A stretch of 64,000 nucleotides of DNA from Schistocerca nitens (taxonomy: Eukaryota > Arthropoda > Insecta > Orthoptera > Acrididae), in assembly GCF_023898315.1 (NCBI RefSeq), contig NC_064622.1, positions 176,038,178 through 176,102,177 on the forward strand. The letters are read 5' to 3'. The translations under genes and the position numbers were made by a program. Under the pieces are notes generated by a model. That model was not told the DNA's origin and ran no database searches. It was given only the letters and a program-made list of their open reading frames with translations. Each line of letters starts with the position of its first letter. The stretch's first letter is position 1. Below are positions 45,497-57,009 of this stretch, one piece after another.

Positions 45497-46818
45497 TATA
45501 TTACCATTTTTTCCTTACAGCTTACCGCTATTTTTCTCAGGATTTCGAATATCTTGAACCATTTTACATTTTCGAACCTTTTTTCCAGGTCGACAGATCC
45601 TATCATCGTGTCTTGATTTTTCTTCAGTCTTGCTTCCATTATCAACCACAATGTCAGAACTGCTTCTGTGGTGCCTTTTTATCTTTTCTTAAGCCAAACT
45701 GATCATCATGTAACAGATTCTCAATTTTCTTTTCCAATCTTCTGCGTTTCATTCTTGCAGACGCGTGAGCTGTTAAGCTGATCATGCGACAATTCTCCAA
45801 TTTGACTGCTCTTTCAGTCTTGGGAATTTTGTGGATGGTGTTTTCTCCGAACCTCTGACGGTATATCGCCAGTTGATACATTCTACACAGCGATGTGAAT
45901 ATTTATTTTGTTGCCGCTTCCTCCAATGCTTTTAGAAATTCCAGTGGAATGGTATTTGTCTGTCCCCTCTCTGCCTTTAATTTTAAGCCTCCCAAAGCTC
46001 ATCCTAGTACTGGATACCCCTATCTCTTCCCTATCGACTGTGGTTCCTTCTTCTATCACGTCATCAGAAAAGTTCTCTGCCTCATAAAGGCCATCAGTGT
46101 ATTATTTCTACCTACCCGCTGTCTCCTATGCGTCTAAAAGTGGAAGTCCCATTGCACTCGTTTGTCACCACCGTTGCTTTTAATTTCACTGAAGGGTGGT
46201 TTGACTTTTCTGTATACTGAAACAATCCTTCCGACAATCATTTGTTTTTCGATTTCTTCACATTTTTCACGTAGGCATTTCGCCTTAACTTCCCTACATT
46301 TCGTGTTTATTTCATTCGTTTCTGACTCGAATTTCTGTATTCCTGAATTTCGCTGAACATTTTTGTACTTCCTTCTTCCATAGATCAGTCGAAGTATTTC
46401 TTCTGTTACCCTCGTTTCTTCGCAATTATCATCCTTGTACCTATATTTTTGTAACTGAACTGAGTGCTGAACTATTCATTATCGCACTATCTATAGCCTT
46501 AGAGAACTTCAGGTGTACCGTATTTCTTCATTCCTTAGTATTTCTGTGCCCACTTCTTCCTGAGTAGTCTCTTCCTACTCTTCATCATCACTGAAGTGTG
46601 ATCTGCGTCTCTATCTGCCCCAAGTACACCTCACAATCGAATATATGACATCAGAATCTCCAGTATCTGATTTTTGAATCTCTGCCTGACTATGATGAAA
46701 TCTAACCGAGATCTTCCTGTATCTCCCGGCCTTTTCCAAGTGTACCTCCTGCTCTTGTGATCCTTGAAGAGAATATTCGCTATTACCATCTGAAATTTAT
46801 TGCAGAACTCAATTAGCA
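45497..46818 (-). pseudogene. RTE-like LINE copy 2, middle part
   Basis: Minus strand: end of endonuclease domain (46640-46800: FCNKFQMVIANILF, RRYTWKRPGDTGRSRLDFI), a decayed linker, then early polymerase blocks (45654-45881: ENCRMISLTAHA, DDQFGLRK; and SVDLEKRFENVKW at about 45590). The order equals that in the 24-27 kb copy. Stops and frameshifts are frequent. Confidence 0.85.
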
Positions 46819-48228
46819 CACTACTGGCCATTAAAATTGCTACACCACGAAGATGACGTGCTACAGACGCGAAATTTAACCGACAGGAAGAAGATGCTGT
46901 GATATGCAAATGATTAGCTTTTCAGAGCATTCACACAAGGTTGGCGCCGGTGGCGACACTTACAACGTGCTGACATGAGCGAAGTTTCCAACCGATTTCT
47001 CATACACAAACTGCAGTTGACCAGCGTTGCCTGGTGAAACGTTGTTGTGATGCCTCGTGTAAGGTGGAGAAATGCGTACCGTCACGTTTCCGACTTTGAT
47101 AACGGTCGGATTGTAGCCTATCGCGATTGCGGTTTATCGTATCGCGACATTGCTGCTCGCGTTCGTCGAGATCCAATGACTGTTAGAAGAATATGGAATC
47201 GGTGGGTTCAGGAGGGTAATACGGAACGCCGTGCTGGATCCCAACGGCCTCGTATTATCAGCAGTCGAGATGACAGGCATCTTATCGGCATGGCTGTAAC
47301 GGATCGTGCAGCCACGTCTCGATCCCTGAATCAACAGATGGGGACGTTTGCAAGGTAACAACCATCTGCACGAACAGTTCGACGACGTTTGCAGCAGCAT
47401 GGACTATCAACTCGGAGACCATGGCTGCGGTTACCCTTGACTCTGCATCACAGACAGGAGCGCCTGCGATGGTATCCTCAACGACGAACCTGGGTGCACG
47501 AATGGCAAAACGTCATTTTTTCGGGTGAATTCAGGTTCTGTTTACAGCATCATGATGGTCGCATCCGTGTTTGGCGACGTAGCGGTGAACGCACATTGGA
47601 AGCGTGTATTCGTCATCGCCATACTGGCGTATCATTGGGCGTGATGGTATGGGGTGCCATTGGTTACACGTCTGGGTCACCTCTTGTTCGCATTGACGGC
47701 ACTTTGAACAGTGGACGTTACATTTCAGATGTGTTACGACCCGTCGCTCTAACCTTCATTCTATGCCTGCGAAACCCTACATTACAGCAGGATAATGCAC
47801 GAGCGCATGTTGCAGGTCCTGTACGGGCCTTTCTGGATACAGAAAATGTTCGACTGCTGCTGCCCTGGCGAGAACATTCTCCAGATCTCTCACCAAATGA
47901 AAACGTCTGGTCAATGGTGGCCGAACAACTGGCTCGTCACATTACGCCAGTCACTACTCTTGATGAAGTGTGGTATCGTGTTGAAGCTGCATGGGCAGCT
48001 GTACCTGTACACGCCATCCAAGCTCTGTTTGACTCAATGCCCAGGTGTATGAAGGCCGTTATTACGGCCAGAGGTGGTTTTTCTGGGTACTGATTTCTCA
48101 GCATCTATGCACCCAAATTGCGTGAAAATATAATCACATGTCAATCCTAGTATAATATATTTGTCCAATGAATACCCGTTTATCATCTGCATTTCTTCTT
48201 GGTGTAGCAATTTTAATGGCCAGTAGTG
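46819..48228 (+). mobile_element. Tc1-like transposon Tc1-B2 inserted in the LINE
   Basis: Ends CACTACTGGCCATTAAAATT and inverted partner, as in Tc1-B1. TA follows at 48229-48230; the left flank is now CA (46817-46818), a mutated duplication. The LINE endonuclease reading frame resumes directly on the other side (...RNKRRQ then LIEFCNK). Opposite in orientation to the LINE and to Tc1-A. Confidence 0.95.
47050..48093 (+). pseudogene. Tc1-B transposase pseudogene (copy B2), catalytic Asp lost
   Basis: The frame starts MPRVRWRNAY and breaks at TAA 47356-47358 (after GTFAR). The remainder runs open from about 47389 to 48093. The first catalytic position reads VIFSGEFRF instead of VIFSDESRF, so Asp has become Gly. 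QQDNARAHVAG and SPNENVW keep the other two acidic residues, with one extra Leu between. End ...GFSGY. Not functional. Confidence 0.92.
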
Positions 48229-48230
48229 TA

Positions 48231-48545
48231 TTTGTCGTCTCTTGTTTCGAGTGCCAAGTCCATATTCTGCCGTAACCCATTCTTCTACTCTTCCTACTAC
48301 AGCAATCCAGTCCCCCATGACTATTAGATCTCCCTTTACGTGCTGTATTACCCTTTTAATGTCCCCATATACTTTCTCTGCCTCTTCATAGGCTTTCGAC
48401 GTCGACAAATATACCTGAATTATTGTTGTCGGTGCTGGACTGCTGTCGATTCTGACGAGAACAACACTATCACTGAACTGTTCACAGTAACTCACTCTCT
48501 GTCCTGCCTTCCTAGACAGCTGGCGTCTCAGTGTTGATTGTAGGA
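48231..48545 (-). pseudogene. RTE-like LINE copy 2, endonuclease 5' part
   Basis: Minus-strand frame: RVSYCEQFSDSVVLVRIDS, TTIIQVYLSTSKAYEEAEK, LIVMGDWIAVVGRVEEW, EYGLGTRNKRRQ. It matches the endonuclease domain of the 24-27 kb copy, with GDWN altered to GDWI. Upstream similarity ends near 48545-48640; the first catalytic part is missing. Confidence 0.85.
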
Positions 48546-48640
48546 CTGGGAAACAGGTCCTGGTCAGACACAGCACACCTCTTAAATTACCCTTGATACG
48601 TATGAGAAGCGACCGACATCCATCCTTGACAAAGCCCAAA

Positions 48641-49247
48641 AAATGACAATCCGTGTTGATTCATGTGAGTGCACGCCCGAGGTGTGCGTTGGTCCCTGGT
48701 AGCCCACACTCTCGTCTCTGGCGATCATGAGGCGTTCTACAGATCCTGCACTCGTCGACGAAGATAATTCGACGCGATTGATCCAGTTCGCACTCCCGTG
48801 TTCCTTTATCCATCCTCTTTGCGCACATCAGTGCAGTGTGGTTTGTAGAGTCGGTCGTAATGTACGCCTACAACACAAACTGATTTTGTGGAAATGGTTG
48901 CGTACCGTTTGGGTCGACACAGACCTCCCAGTTACCTCCATACAGCCAATACCTTTTATTATCCTCGAATTACCTACGAGCCATAATTCGTAGGCAGTTA
49001 ACATCTGTTGGTGTTGTTAACGACGGGATTACAAGACAGATATTCAAATTTTTGTGACCTACAATAGCAGTTAAGTGTTCAAATCAATTCGCTGGATTGT
49101 ACGACAGTTCGGCGAGCATTTTTCCATGCTGACGACGCTTGTTGTCGCAAAATGAAAATGTCAAAATTTTAAACATAGCTAAAGCAATAACTGTTAAAAA
49201 TCTTCACGGTGAATGATAGCAGCCAAACAGCTGCAGGATTAAGATTT
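48641..49247. other. No gene recognised
   Basis: No supported feature. A short frame at 48727-48993 matches nothing known. Confidence 0.3.
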
Positions 49248-49748
49248 ATTGAAATCCTTGACTACGGTTTCGGTATATCTAAATATACCTTCATCAGAAG
49301 CAAAAATACACCTGAACAGGAAGACTCCTTCATTAGGAAATAGAAAGCTTAGCAACATAATTGAGACAGGAAAAAAAACACTTATAGCTTTAAGTAACAA
49401 TGAGAATTACTAAAGTATTACAAGCACAAAAACTTTTAGTCACTTACTAAAATCACATCCTGCAATGGAAATGCATAAAACAATAGTGTCAAAGGCGGCA
49501 CCAGTAGTTAAAATTAAAATATCGGTTCCATCTGTACAGCATAATTATGAAGAGATGGTCATAATTATGCTGTACAGATGAAGGTAATTCTCATAGTTAC
49601 TTAAAGCTATAAGCGTTTTTTTTTCTTCTATCTCAGTATGTTGCTAAGCTTTCTTTTTCCTAATGAAGGTGTCTTCCTATTCAGGTGTAGTTTTGCTTCT
49701 GATGAAGATATGTTTAGATATACCGAAACCGTGGTCAAGGATTTCAAT
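49248..49748. repeat. Foldback with ~165-bp arms and nested perfect palindrome
   Basis: The left arm (49248-49410) and right arm (49584-49748) are inverted copies at high identity: ATTGAAATCCTTGACTACGG pairs with CGTGGTCAAGGATTTCAAT, and TTATAGCTTTAAGTAAC with GTTACTTAAAGCTATAA. Inside the spacer, 49529-49550 and 49559-49580 are a perfect 22-bp inverted repeat around an 8-nt loop. Each arm carries CTGATGA, a hairpin and GAAAC (49699-49729; inverted at 49267-49297). No coding region. Confidence 0.88.
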
Positions 49749-49949
49749 GCCGGCCGCTGTGGCCGAGTGGTTCTAGGCGCTTCAGTTGGGAACCACGCTG
49801 CTGCTACGGTGGCACGTTCGAATCCTGCTTCGGGCATGGATGTGTGTGATGTCCTTAGGTTAGTTAGGTTTAAGTTGTTCTAAGTCTAGGGGACTGATGA
49901 TCTCAGATGTTAATTCCCATGGTGCTTAGAGCCATTTGAACCATTTTGA
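49749..49949 (+). repeat. SINE-A abutting the foldback's right arm
   Basis: Complete head (with a mutated B-box flank, GGCACGTTCGAATCC) and body. It begins at the very base where the foldback arm ends. No target duplication could be seen, so the arm end may have been trimmed by or defined by this insertion. Confidence 0.9.
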
Positions 49950-50129
49950 ACCTAAAAGCCGTGGTAGAGGGCAAACAATTAATAAGTGATCAAACATAAA
50001 CAACAACTCACTAGTAGTAAAACTAACCGAAGACAACACACAGGCAATATCAAAACACATGCAAACACATAGATGTATAGGGTGATTCAGCTAATATGTT
50101 GACTTCAGAAAAAAAGAAAGAACGCAGCA
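49950..50129. other. Unrecognised spacer
   Basis: Includes TATAGGGTGATTCAGCTAA (50078-50096), like an outer end of a mariner/Tc1-type element, possibly the end of the minus Tc1-E copy. Confidence 0.35.
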
Positions 50130-50745
50130 CGAAATAACTATCCTACTACCTGAATGGCACAGAAATCGGTAGATGTGAACACAATTTCATAAAAATTTGA
50201 TGATCTATTCAAGAGAAATTGCTTCACAAATTGAACAAGTAAACAACGCGTTGGTCCGCCTTTGGTCGTTATGCAAGCACTTATTCGGCTTAGTGTTGAC
50301 TGACAGAGTTGTTGGATGTCCTCCGAGGGATATCGTGCCAAATTCTATCCAATTGGCGCGCTGGGTCGTCAAAATTCAGACCTGGTTGGAGTTCCTCCCA
50401 TAAGTGCTCAGAAATTCTTAACTGGGGAGAGATCCGATGACGTTGCTGACCTAGGGAGGACTTGGCAAGCACGAAGGCAGGCCTTAGAAACTGTTGCCGT
50501 GTGCGGGCTGGCATTGTCTTGCCAAACTGTATGCATATGACGGCGTGCCATGAAGGGCAACAAAACGGGCCGCACAATATCGTCGACGTACCGCTGTACT
50601 GTAACAGTGCCTCGGATTACAACCAAAAGGTTCCTGCTATGAAAAGATATGGCGTTCCAGTCCATGACTCGTGGTTGTCTGGCCGTATGGCAGGCGACAG
50701 TCAGATTGGTATCTGGGGCGTCTCCAGACACATCTTGTGTCTGGA
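50130..50745 (-). pseudogene. Tc1-E transposase relic, minus copy of an inverted pair
   Basis: Minus-strand blocks: RVMDWNAISFHSRNLLVVIR, VQRYVDDIVRPVLLPFM, TVWQDNASPHTATVSKACL (second Asp), SDLSPVKNF (third acidic block eroded), then a frameshifted C-terminus to about 50140. The first-Asp region is absent. It meets the plus copy head-to-head at about 50745. Confidence 0.85.
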
Positions 50746-51003
50746 ATCTCATTGACAGGAACACAATTGTCTTCTGTGATGAGGCCCGTTTCGAACTGAG
50801 CCCCGATAACGAGCGAATACTCGTACATCTCTGGAGGTGCCCCAGTCAGAGGTGGGGTGGCAACCTGACTTTGCCAGCAAAACGGCCCGACAGTAGAGAC
50901 GACTGATGGTCTGGGGTGCCATTTCTTTTCATAGCAGGAGACCTTTGGTTCTCATCCGCGACACCCTTGCAGTACGACGGTGCCTCGACGATATTCTGCC
51001 CCC
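50746..51003 (+). pseudogene. Tc1-E transposase relic, plus copy, first part
   Basis: Plus frame: NTIVFCDEARFELSPDNERI (first Asp), then after a stop VPFLFIAGDLWFSS-type frameshifted sequence corresponding to AISFHSRRPLVLIRD, and RRCLDDILPP. It continues at 51604 after an inserted tRNA-derived element. Confidence 0.82.
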
Positions 51004-51603
51004 ATATGAAGACAGTATCTGTTCTTTCGGACATGGCAGACGCTCTATCTATCTGAGCCACGCAGGGCACAGAGGATAGGGTGACTGCAGGGATTTATCC
51101 CTTGCACACTCCCCGTGAGACCTCATTCCCACCTTAATGTCCACACACTACTTTCGTAGTGTCCCTGCCCATTACACTCATCCCTCACGGCAGACAATCT
51201 TATCAAGTCCCGTATCGGGCAACGCGTGTGCATCCAGCACAGAACAAGAAGGTCAATGGCCTGTTGGCCTTAACTATATGAAGATGGTATCTGTTCTTTC
51301 GGACATGACCTAAAGAACAGATACCATCGGAGACCAGGCAGCTCTCTTAGAATGAAATGATAATTAAATTAAGGCCCTAAGCTGTCAACAGGCGTTGATA
51401 TACATCAACGGGGACAGTTGTGTGTCCCGACCGGGACTCGAACCCTCTGTGCCCTCGGTGGCTCAGATGGATAGAGCGTCTGCCATGTAAGCAGGAGATC
51501 CAGGGTTCGAGTCCCAGTCGGGGCACACATTTCGAACTGTTCCCGTTGATGTATATCAACACCTGTTGACAGCTTAGGGTCTTGACTTACGTATCATTTC
51601 ATT
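51004..51603. repeat. SINE-E: tRNA-derived element arranged as an inverted dimer
   Basis: A tRNA-like unit on the plus strand (51450-51524; GGCTCAGATGGATAGAGC and GGTTCGAGTCC) is followed by CACACATTTCGAACTG...TTGATGTATATCAAC...CTGTTGACAGCTTA. To its left is the inverted copy of this tail and part of the tRNA unit (51377-51449). Further left on the minus strand are a hairpin (GATGGTATCTGTTCTTT / AAAGAACAGATACCATC, 51285-51330), a body, and another tRNA-like start (GGCTCAGATAGATAGAGC, about 51050). It interrupts the Tc1-E plus copy. Confidence 0.8.
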
Positions 51604-51960
51604 CTATGACCAGTTTTGTTGCTGTTCAAGGCAAGCCACCAGAGGCTTACGTTTAAACAAGACAGTGCCCACCCACACAGGGTGAGACTTTATACTGCTT
51701 GTCTTGGTGCTTGCCAAACACTACCTTGGCCAGCAAGGTCTCCGGACCTCTTCCCAGTTGAGAACCTTTGCAGCATTAGGCCAGGGCCCTCCAACCATCT
51801 CGGGCTTTTGCCGCTGTACAGCGCCAATTGGACAGAATTTGGCATGATATTGCTCAGGAGGACATCCAACAACTCTATGAATCAATACCAAGCTGAATGA
51901 TTGCTAGCTTAAGGGCCAGAGTTGGACCAACTTGTTCACTTTGTGAAGCTGCTTCTCTTG
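51604..51960 (+). pseudogene. Tc1-E transposase relic, plus copy, second part
   Basis: RLTFKQDSAHPHRVRLYTAC (second Asp), QTLPWPARSPDLFPVENL (third acidic residue retained) and RRTSNNSMNQYQAE follow in order, then a C-terminal end. The first few codons after the inserted element are frameshifted. Confidence 0.85.
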
Positions 51961-54095
51961 CATAAATCCTCCTGTTTTTCTGCAATTGTAATCACTTATT
52001 TGTCTGTACATGTCTTAGAGTGTACCTCCTGAAACACCGAAACTATTGTAATTGTTTTTAGCCAAAATACCTGTGAAAAGTCACTCATAAAGCAGCGTTA
52101 ATTACTTCGATATCGGTATCATTTACGCTTTTTTCACATGGGACTATCAGTAGTTTCAGTTGAATTACACTATACCGCTCAATTGGTCTCTTCCTCAGAA
52201 AATGAAATAGTTCATTGATAACGTGCGTTAGTATCACTTATCTGATATTCATTCACTGTAGCTTCTTCTGGATGTGTATAAGGGAAAACTTAATGGAATT
52301 TTACTCGGTATTGTTAGCTGTGCATAATGCGTCTTTCCTTTCGACACATCGAAATTAAACACATAACCAGTTTGTAGTTACCAAACCCTTCTTTATTACA
52401 AACACATGCTGTTAATGAAGCCAAGAGTAAGACGATTATAATAAAAGGCACCTGGCCTACAGAATCAGCAGCAGTACTCAGATTGGAACATTAATGCATT
52501 TACATGTGACAAATCCAGATCTTTTAAAATTTACTCAAGCAATTTTCACTACTTAAAACAATGTTCATAAAACCCCATTAATAAAATTTAACTGACATAA
52601 CTGAATGCTTCATGACTTACATAGGGACTGGCTTTCACACAACCCATATCAAATTCTAAAACTGCTTCCATGGACTGATTTTAAGCAATTGTTACAAATT
52701 ATACGTATTATCAGATTAATACAATCGACTAAGCTCCTCTTTAGTATTACTAACAGGTACGAGGTTCACATACATTTCATGGCAAGGATATAATAGGATA
52801 TTAAATAGTCTTAACATGGAGCCATTACAATTTTGAAGTTGAAAATTAGTGATGGACGAGAGCAGACCGAGAGGTACTAGCAGATAGAGATGACTCACGG
52901 ACGAGAAGGTAAAATGGAGCTATACTGAACTTTGGGCTATAACTAAGTTTCCAGCAGGCCACAACGCACCACCGGAAAGATGGAATTGCAGGACACTACC
53001 AACATAACTACAGATACCGATCCAAGTCCTTAAATTTCCCTCTTCCACCGTGATAACCCAATCGGAGTTTTCTCGCGTCGACCACTGCCAATTATCTGAA
53101 ACATAAACACACCAGCGACAGACAACATTCTGGTGTATCAGATAGACAAATCTATCTGCCCAACGGGTTAGAAATAAACGTATAATTATACACGGCACCA
53201 ATGAACCCAAGTCTGACTAACCTAGATGACCACTTGCCCAGTAACGGCTCTTAAAACTTGATTAGCTAATTCTCTAGAACAAAGAAATAAAATAATTACA
53301 TAGGAACAGGAAATAGGAAAATTATTTCGGCTCTCTCTTTAACGTCAGGCCTAGACATACGTACTATTTGGCATGACCTCCAGGTACGCATTAAGCAAGG
53401 CTTCATGTCTATTTGTTGTGCTTAGCTAAAACTCCCTTAAATACCATCAACATATCAGGCGGCCAGAGCAAGTACAGTGACAAATACTGAAACAACCAAG
53501 ATAGTTTCTAGTGCACTCGGATATTCAATTAACGTGAACAGAACCCACCAAGAAACAATTCGACGAAGGAAATCTGCCTTTAAAATCGCCAGAAAATCCC
53601 AATCACCGTCGGCAACCGATCTGCATTCAAACTGCGAAACACGCCACGGCAGCTGCCCATGCTCCTTCGTCGTACCGACTTGATCACTCGCCAGCGCCAC
53701 ACGTCACCATGGCTCACACAGCTGATACCCGAAACCAAGCCCTTGCAGAGTGTGCGCTCCGCAGTTAAATAGCCAGCCGCCAAAGATGCGAAGAAGACAA
53801 GCAGGCATCGAAAATCGACTCACAACGATCGGGATGACAATCGATGGAGACTGGTGGTAGTAGCGCACCAGCTCAGTGCATGCATGGTTTCTTACAAATT
53901 TTTGAATATCAAGACTCCTTACCGATTACCAAACCGGAAGGAAATGTTGTGTAAGTCATTCACCCAATTATGAAATATTACAGACATTTGTCAGACAATG
54001 CTCCTCATTGTATTTCGGGAATTGTTTTTATGCAGTGAAATTATAAAAGATGCTGTAATGCGTCCTTTTCATCGACTGTCAATGTCTGTAATTCG
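51961..54095. other. No gene recognised
   Basis: Over 2 kb of mostly AT-rich DNA, with no recognised repeat, RNA or coding region. 53450-53830 is richer in GC and has overlapping short frames on both strands, none with a known domain. Confidence 0.35.
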
Positions 54096-55590
54096 ATGTT
54101 CACTCCCGGATTCGTAGAAAGGAAGGCGAAGGAACGGAAGAAAAGAGTCGTAGTTCCGCTAATGCAGATATCCCAACTTCGTGACATAGATATTTACGGC
54201 AACATCGGAAGCGTTAAATTAGCTTGGTCAAACGTAGTGTCTATTCTCACAATTAGAAACCAGCTATTTCATATGTTGATCATTATATCAAGGACTGGAA
54301 ATGTAGGCAACAGCTACACCGATTTTCTCTGATAACACTACGACGTCTCCGAATGTTGTGGAACCATTCAGTTTACACTATATACCATAATGCACAGATC
54401 TTTTGTCACAACGAGAAGTACGGCTCGTTGCTGAACGCAACCGAGAAAACTTTATTCTGCCTGCAGGCTGCATTTAAATTAAAAATGAAGTTGAGCTCTC
54501 GCTTCGTTGAACGCAGGGGCAACAGCGATGCGGATTAAACGTGGCTGTGGTTGCTGATGGGGGAGGGTGTGGGAGGGGTGTGGCCTGCGGCGGGACAAAC
54601 TTTTGTCTCATCCCCGCTCCTTCGCCTCCCCCTCACCCCCCCCCTGTCCTATTTCTCTCCCCTTCAGGCCTTGGTCATCATTTCGGCCAGCAGACAATTT
54701 TTTGTTCATTATTTTTTTCCGATGTTATCGCCGTCGGAAGAAAACCGAGATTCCAATACGAAGAGTAAGAGGGTTGGCCTGGTCCAAACTTCGTCCTTTC
54801 ACGAGTGTCCTTCGTTAAGGAGGAAACGGGAACGTCGCTGCCACTGAAACTCAGAGATGAGAAGCGGGGAAAGATAGCACGCAGGGAGCTTTGGAATTCT
54901 TTCGTCGATGCTCTGGTCAACAACGTCGAGTTTTTTGCAATAAACCAAATTATTTCAGGCTTGGCGCCAGTATTTATGGAAATGTACCGTTTGATAACGT
55001 TTCATCCACGGATACGGCGGAAATCTTCAGTTGCCATTAGGCAGCTTTCGAGTTATACCGCTGTTCGAGTTGGCGCAGTGGTTTAAGTGACCTTCACACG
55101 CTCAATATTTATCGCGTAGTACTGAGTACTGTGCAGTAATACTGACCGTTTGAGAGCGTTATTGATGGTTTGCGCAATGTACTGAAGATGGCTCCAGGCT
55201 GTAAAAATATTGACGCTCACTCAATATATTACTCAAAATACAGTGTTACATAATGGTGATATTGTGCAATACTCAACAGTTCCTGCTGAGAGTTCTCGAT
55301 ATGCGGACAGCAAACAACTTTATATTGACTCTATATGAATGTGAATATATCAGGAAAGACAAATGAAAGGAATCTTCGGTTGAAAAGCATTCAGGAGAAT
55401 AGTTTGATTACATATTTAACTCTTACATATACAGTAATCAGCTGTAGAATCATTCGACGAAAGTTATTTAACTGCAGGGCTCTAACACGCAAACTGTTTA
55501 TTTGTTCGTTTCAGAAATCCGAATTAGGTGTTGCAGAAATACACAAAAACACTACCTACCGATCACCTACAATAACATATCTTACTTATT
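54096..55590. other. No gene recognised; purine/pyrimidine-rich block at 54540-54660
   Basis: 54540-54660 has G-rich then C-rich low-complexity sequence that generates long spurious frames. A 93-codon frame at 54805-55086 is free of low complexity but matches nothing known and has no neighbouring exon signal. Confidence 0.35.
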
Positions 55591-55599
55591 CAAGTTTCA

Positions 55600-55790
55600 T
55601 ATCTACATCTACATACATACTGCACAAGCCATTGTAAGGTGCGTGGCAGAGGGTACCCTGTACCACTACTACTTATTTCCTTTCCTGTTCCACTCGCAAA
55701 CAGAGTGAGGGACAACTACTGTCTATATGCTTCCGTATGAGCCCTATTTCTCGTATCTTATCTTCGTGGTCCTTACGCGAATTTATGAAA
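55600..55790 (-). mobile_element. CR1/jockey-like LINE 3' end
   Basis: The minus strand ends ...TATGTATGTAGATGTAGATA, sharing the TATGTAGATGTAG terminus of the LINE at 18990-19672. Just before it is the coding end WNRKGNK (CGAGTGGAACAGGAAAGGAA region), typical of the reverse-transcriptase C-terminus of this group. Heavily 5'-truncated. Confidence 0.75.
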
Positions 55791-55871
55791 ACGAACACAC
55801 CAAACCGACATTTAACGACAATTAATCTGTAAAAAACGCACCTCATGTTGTAAGGAAAGCATGTAAACCGT

Positions 55872-55921
55872 CTGAAGATGAATCATTACGATTCGATTCG
55901 AAACCGGTAACGGTACCCTTT
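55872..55921 (+). ncRNA. Hammerhead-ribozyme-like motif (candidate)
   Basis: CTGAAGA (55872-55878), a GAATC...GATTC stem, then GAAAC and ACCG-GTAA-CGGT, which can form a 4-bp stem with a GNRA loop. These are the conserved core and a possible stem III of a small hammerhead as found in Penelope-like retroelements. One extra base sits before stem II and no good stem I is visible, so catalysis is doubtful. Confidence 0.3.
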
Positions 55922-57005
55922 GAATAAAGGAACTGAAAGTAAATTTGTGGGTGGTTGCTGTCCCAAGAAGATGTTAGACTCTAATCTTTCTTCCTTCTAC
56001 CTAAATTATTCTTTCTGATGCTGAATGGACTGCTTTAGTTGCTCTGAATACTATGTTTTCAAACACACTCAAAGCATTCAATGGTTTTAGACAAAAGCCA
56101 CACTAAAATATAGAAACTATATGAACGGGTGTCAGCAGGCAGGAGGACATGAATTTGTCGGAGATGGAGCATATTTTGTTTCAACCAGTTCTATAAAATG
56201 TGACTATCACAGCAAAATATCTTTGCAGCGCCTTTTGAACTCTTACAGTAGAAGTACGTTAGATAACAACTACATATGGGACTAACTCTCTGTGTTCACT
56301 CTTTAGTTCTCACGTTAGGTTTAAATGATAACTCTGAGACTTTCTCCTTTCTCAACGTTCGGAGCGTACTATGGTAAGTGATACTATGGTGACATTTTTA
56401 TATATAGGAACTGGCTCAATCACGTCATTGAGACGTCACGCATAGGTGCCCACCCCCTTCGCTGGCTACTCCCTTTGTGTTAATCACTGTTCTTTTGTGT
56501 TAGTTCTCTTTTGTCATTCTGTCAATAGTTATTATTATTCTTGCTGTTAAGGAAGTGGTCTTGTTACTCTGCAATACACGCAAAGAGTTGGCTGCTACTA
56601 ATTTTTTCTCTGTTTACTGAAAGTTCACGATTTATATTTCTAGCCTAAAACTCCCGAAATAAATTATTTGAAAAACTTTTCCCTTTTCTTATACTGAAGT
56701 GCTTATATATTAATGGATTGTCTTTATCTCCGAAAACTAGCTTGGTCACTGCGATTTTATTTATATCTTATATGTCTTCCGTTTTGATCGTCACTGTAGT
56801 ACCCACTTCGAAGAATTAATTCACTTATTCCAGGTGGGTGATTCGTATTTCCAAATGCTTGTTCAGGTTTTTAAAGCAACCTGGACTTAGTTTTAGTTGT
56901 AACTAATTTGTGGTTGGCTGTAACATCCATCACAATTTGTAATAATGTAATTCGTATAGTTTTCTCAGCCTGCTTAAGTTGTACACTATTGTACAGAACT
57001 GAAGG
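55922..57005. other. No gene recognised
   Basis: AT-rich sequence with no supported feature. Confidence 0.3.
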
Positions 57006-57009
57006 ACGA

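Noticed and set aside
45253-45651. Upstream extension of the Tc1-A transposase frame to 473 codons
   Set aside because: The extra residues come from the transposon's untranslated end and the flanking LINE; the family-typical start is at 45252.
44587-45702. Plus-strand frames of 101-223 codons opposite Tc1-A
   Set aside because: They are antisense shadows of the GC-rich transposase gene.
51450-51524. Possible tRNA-Thr gene
   Set aside because: It has a near-cloverleaf, but the base at position 33 and acceptor pairing are wrong, and it is embedded in repeated SINE-E sequence.
54551-54847. 98-codon and overlapping frames
   Set aside because: They run through low-complexity G/C-rich sequence and lack family similarity.
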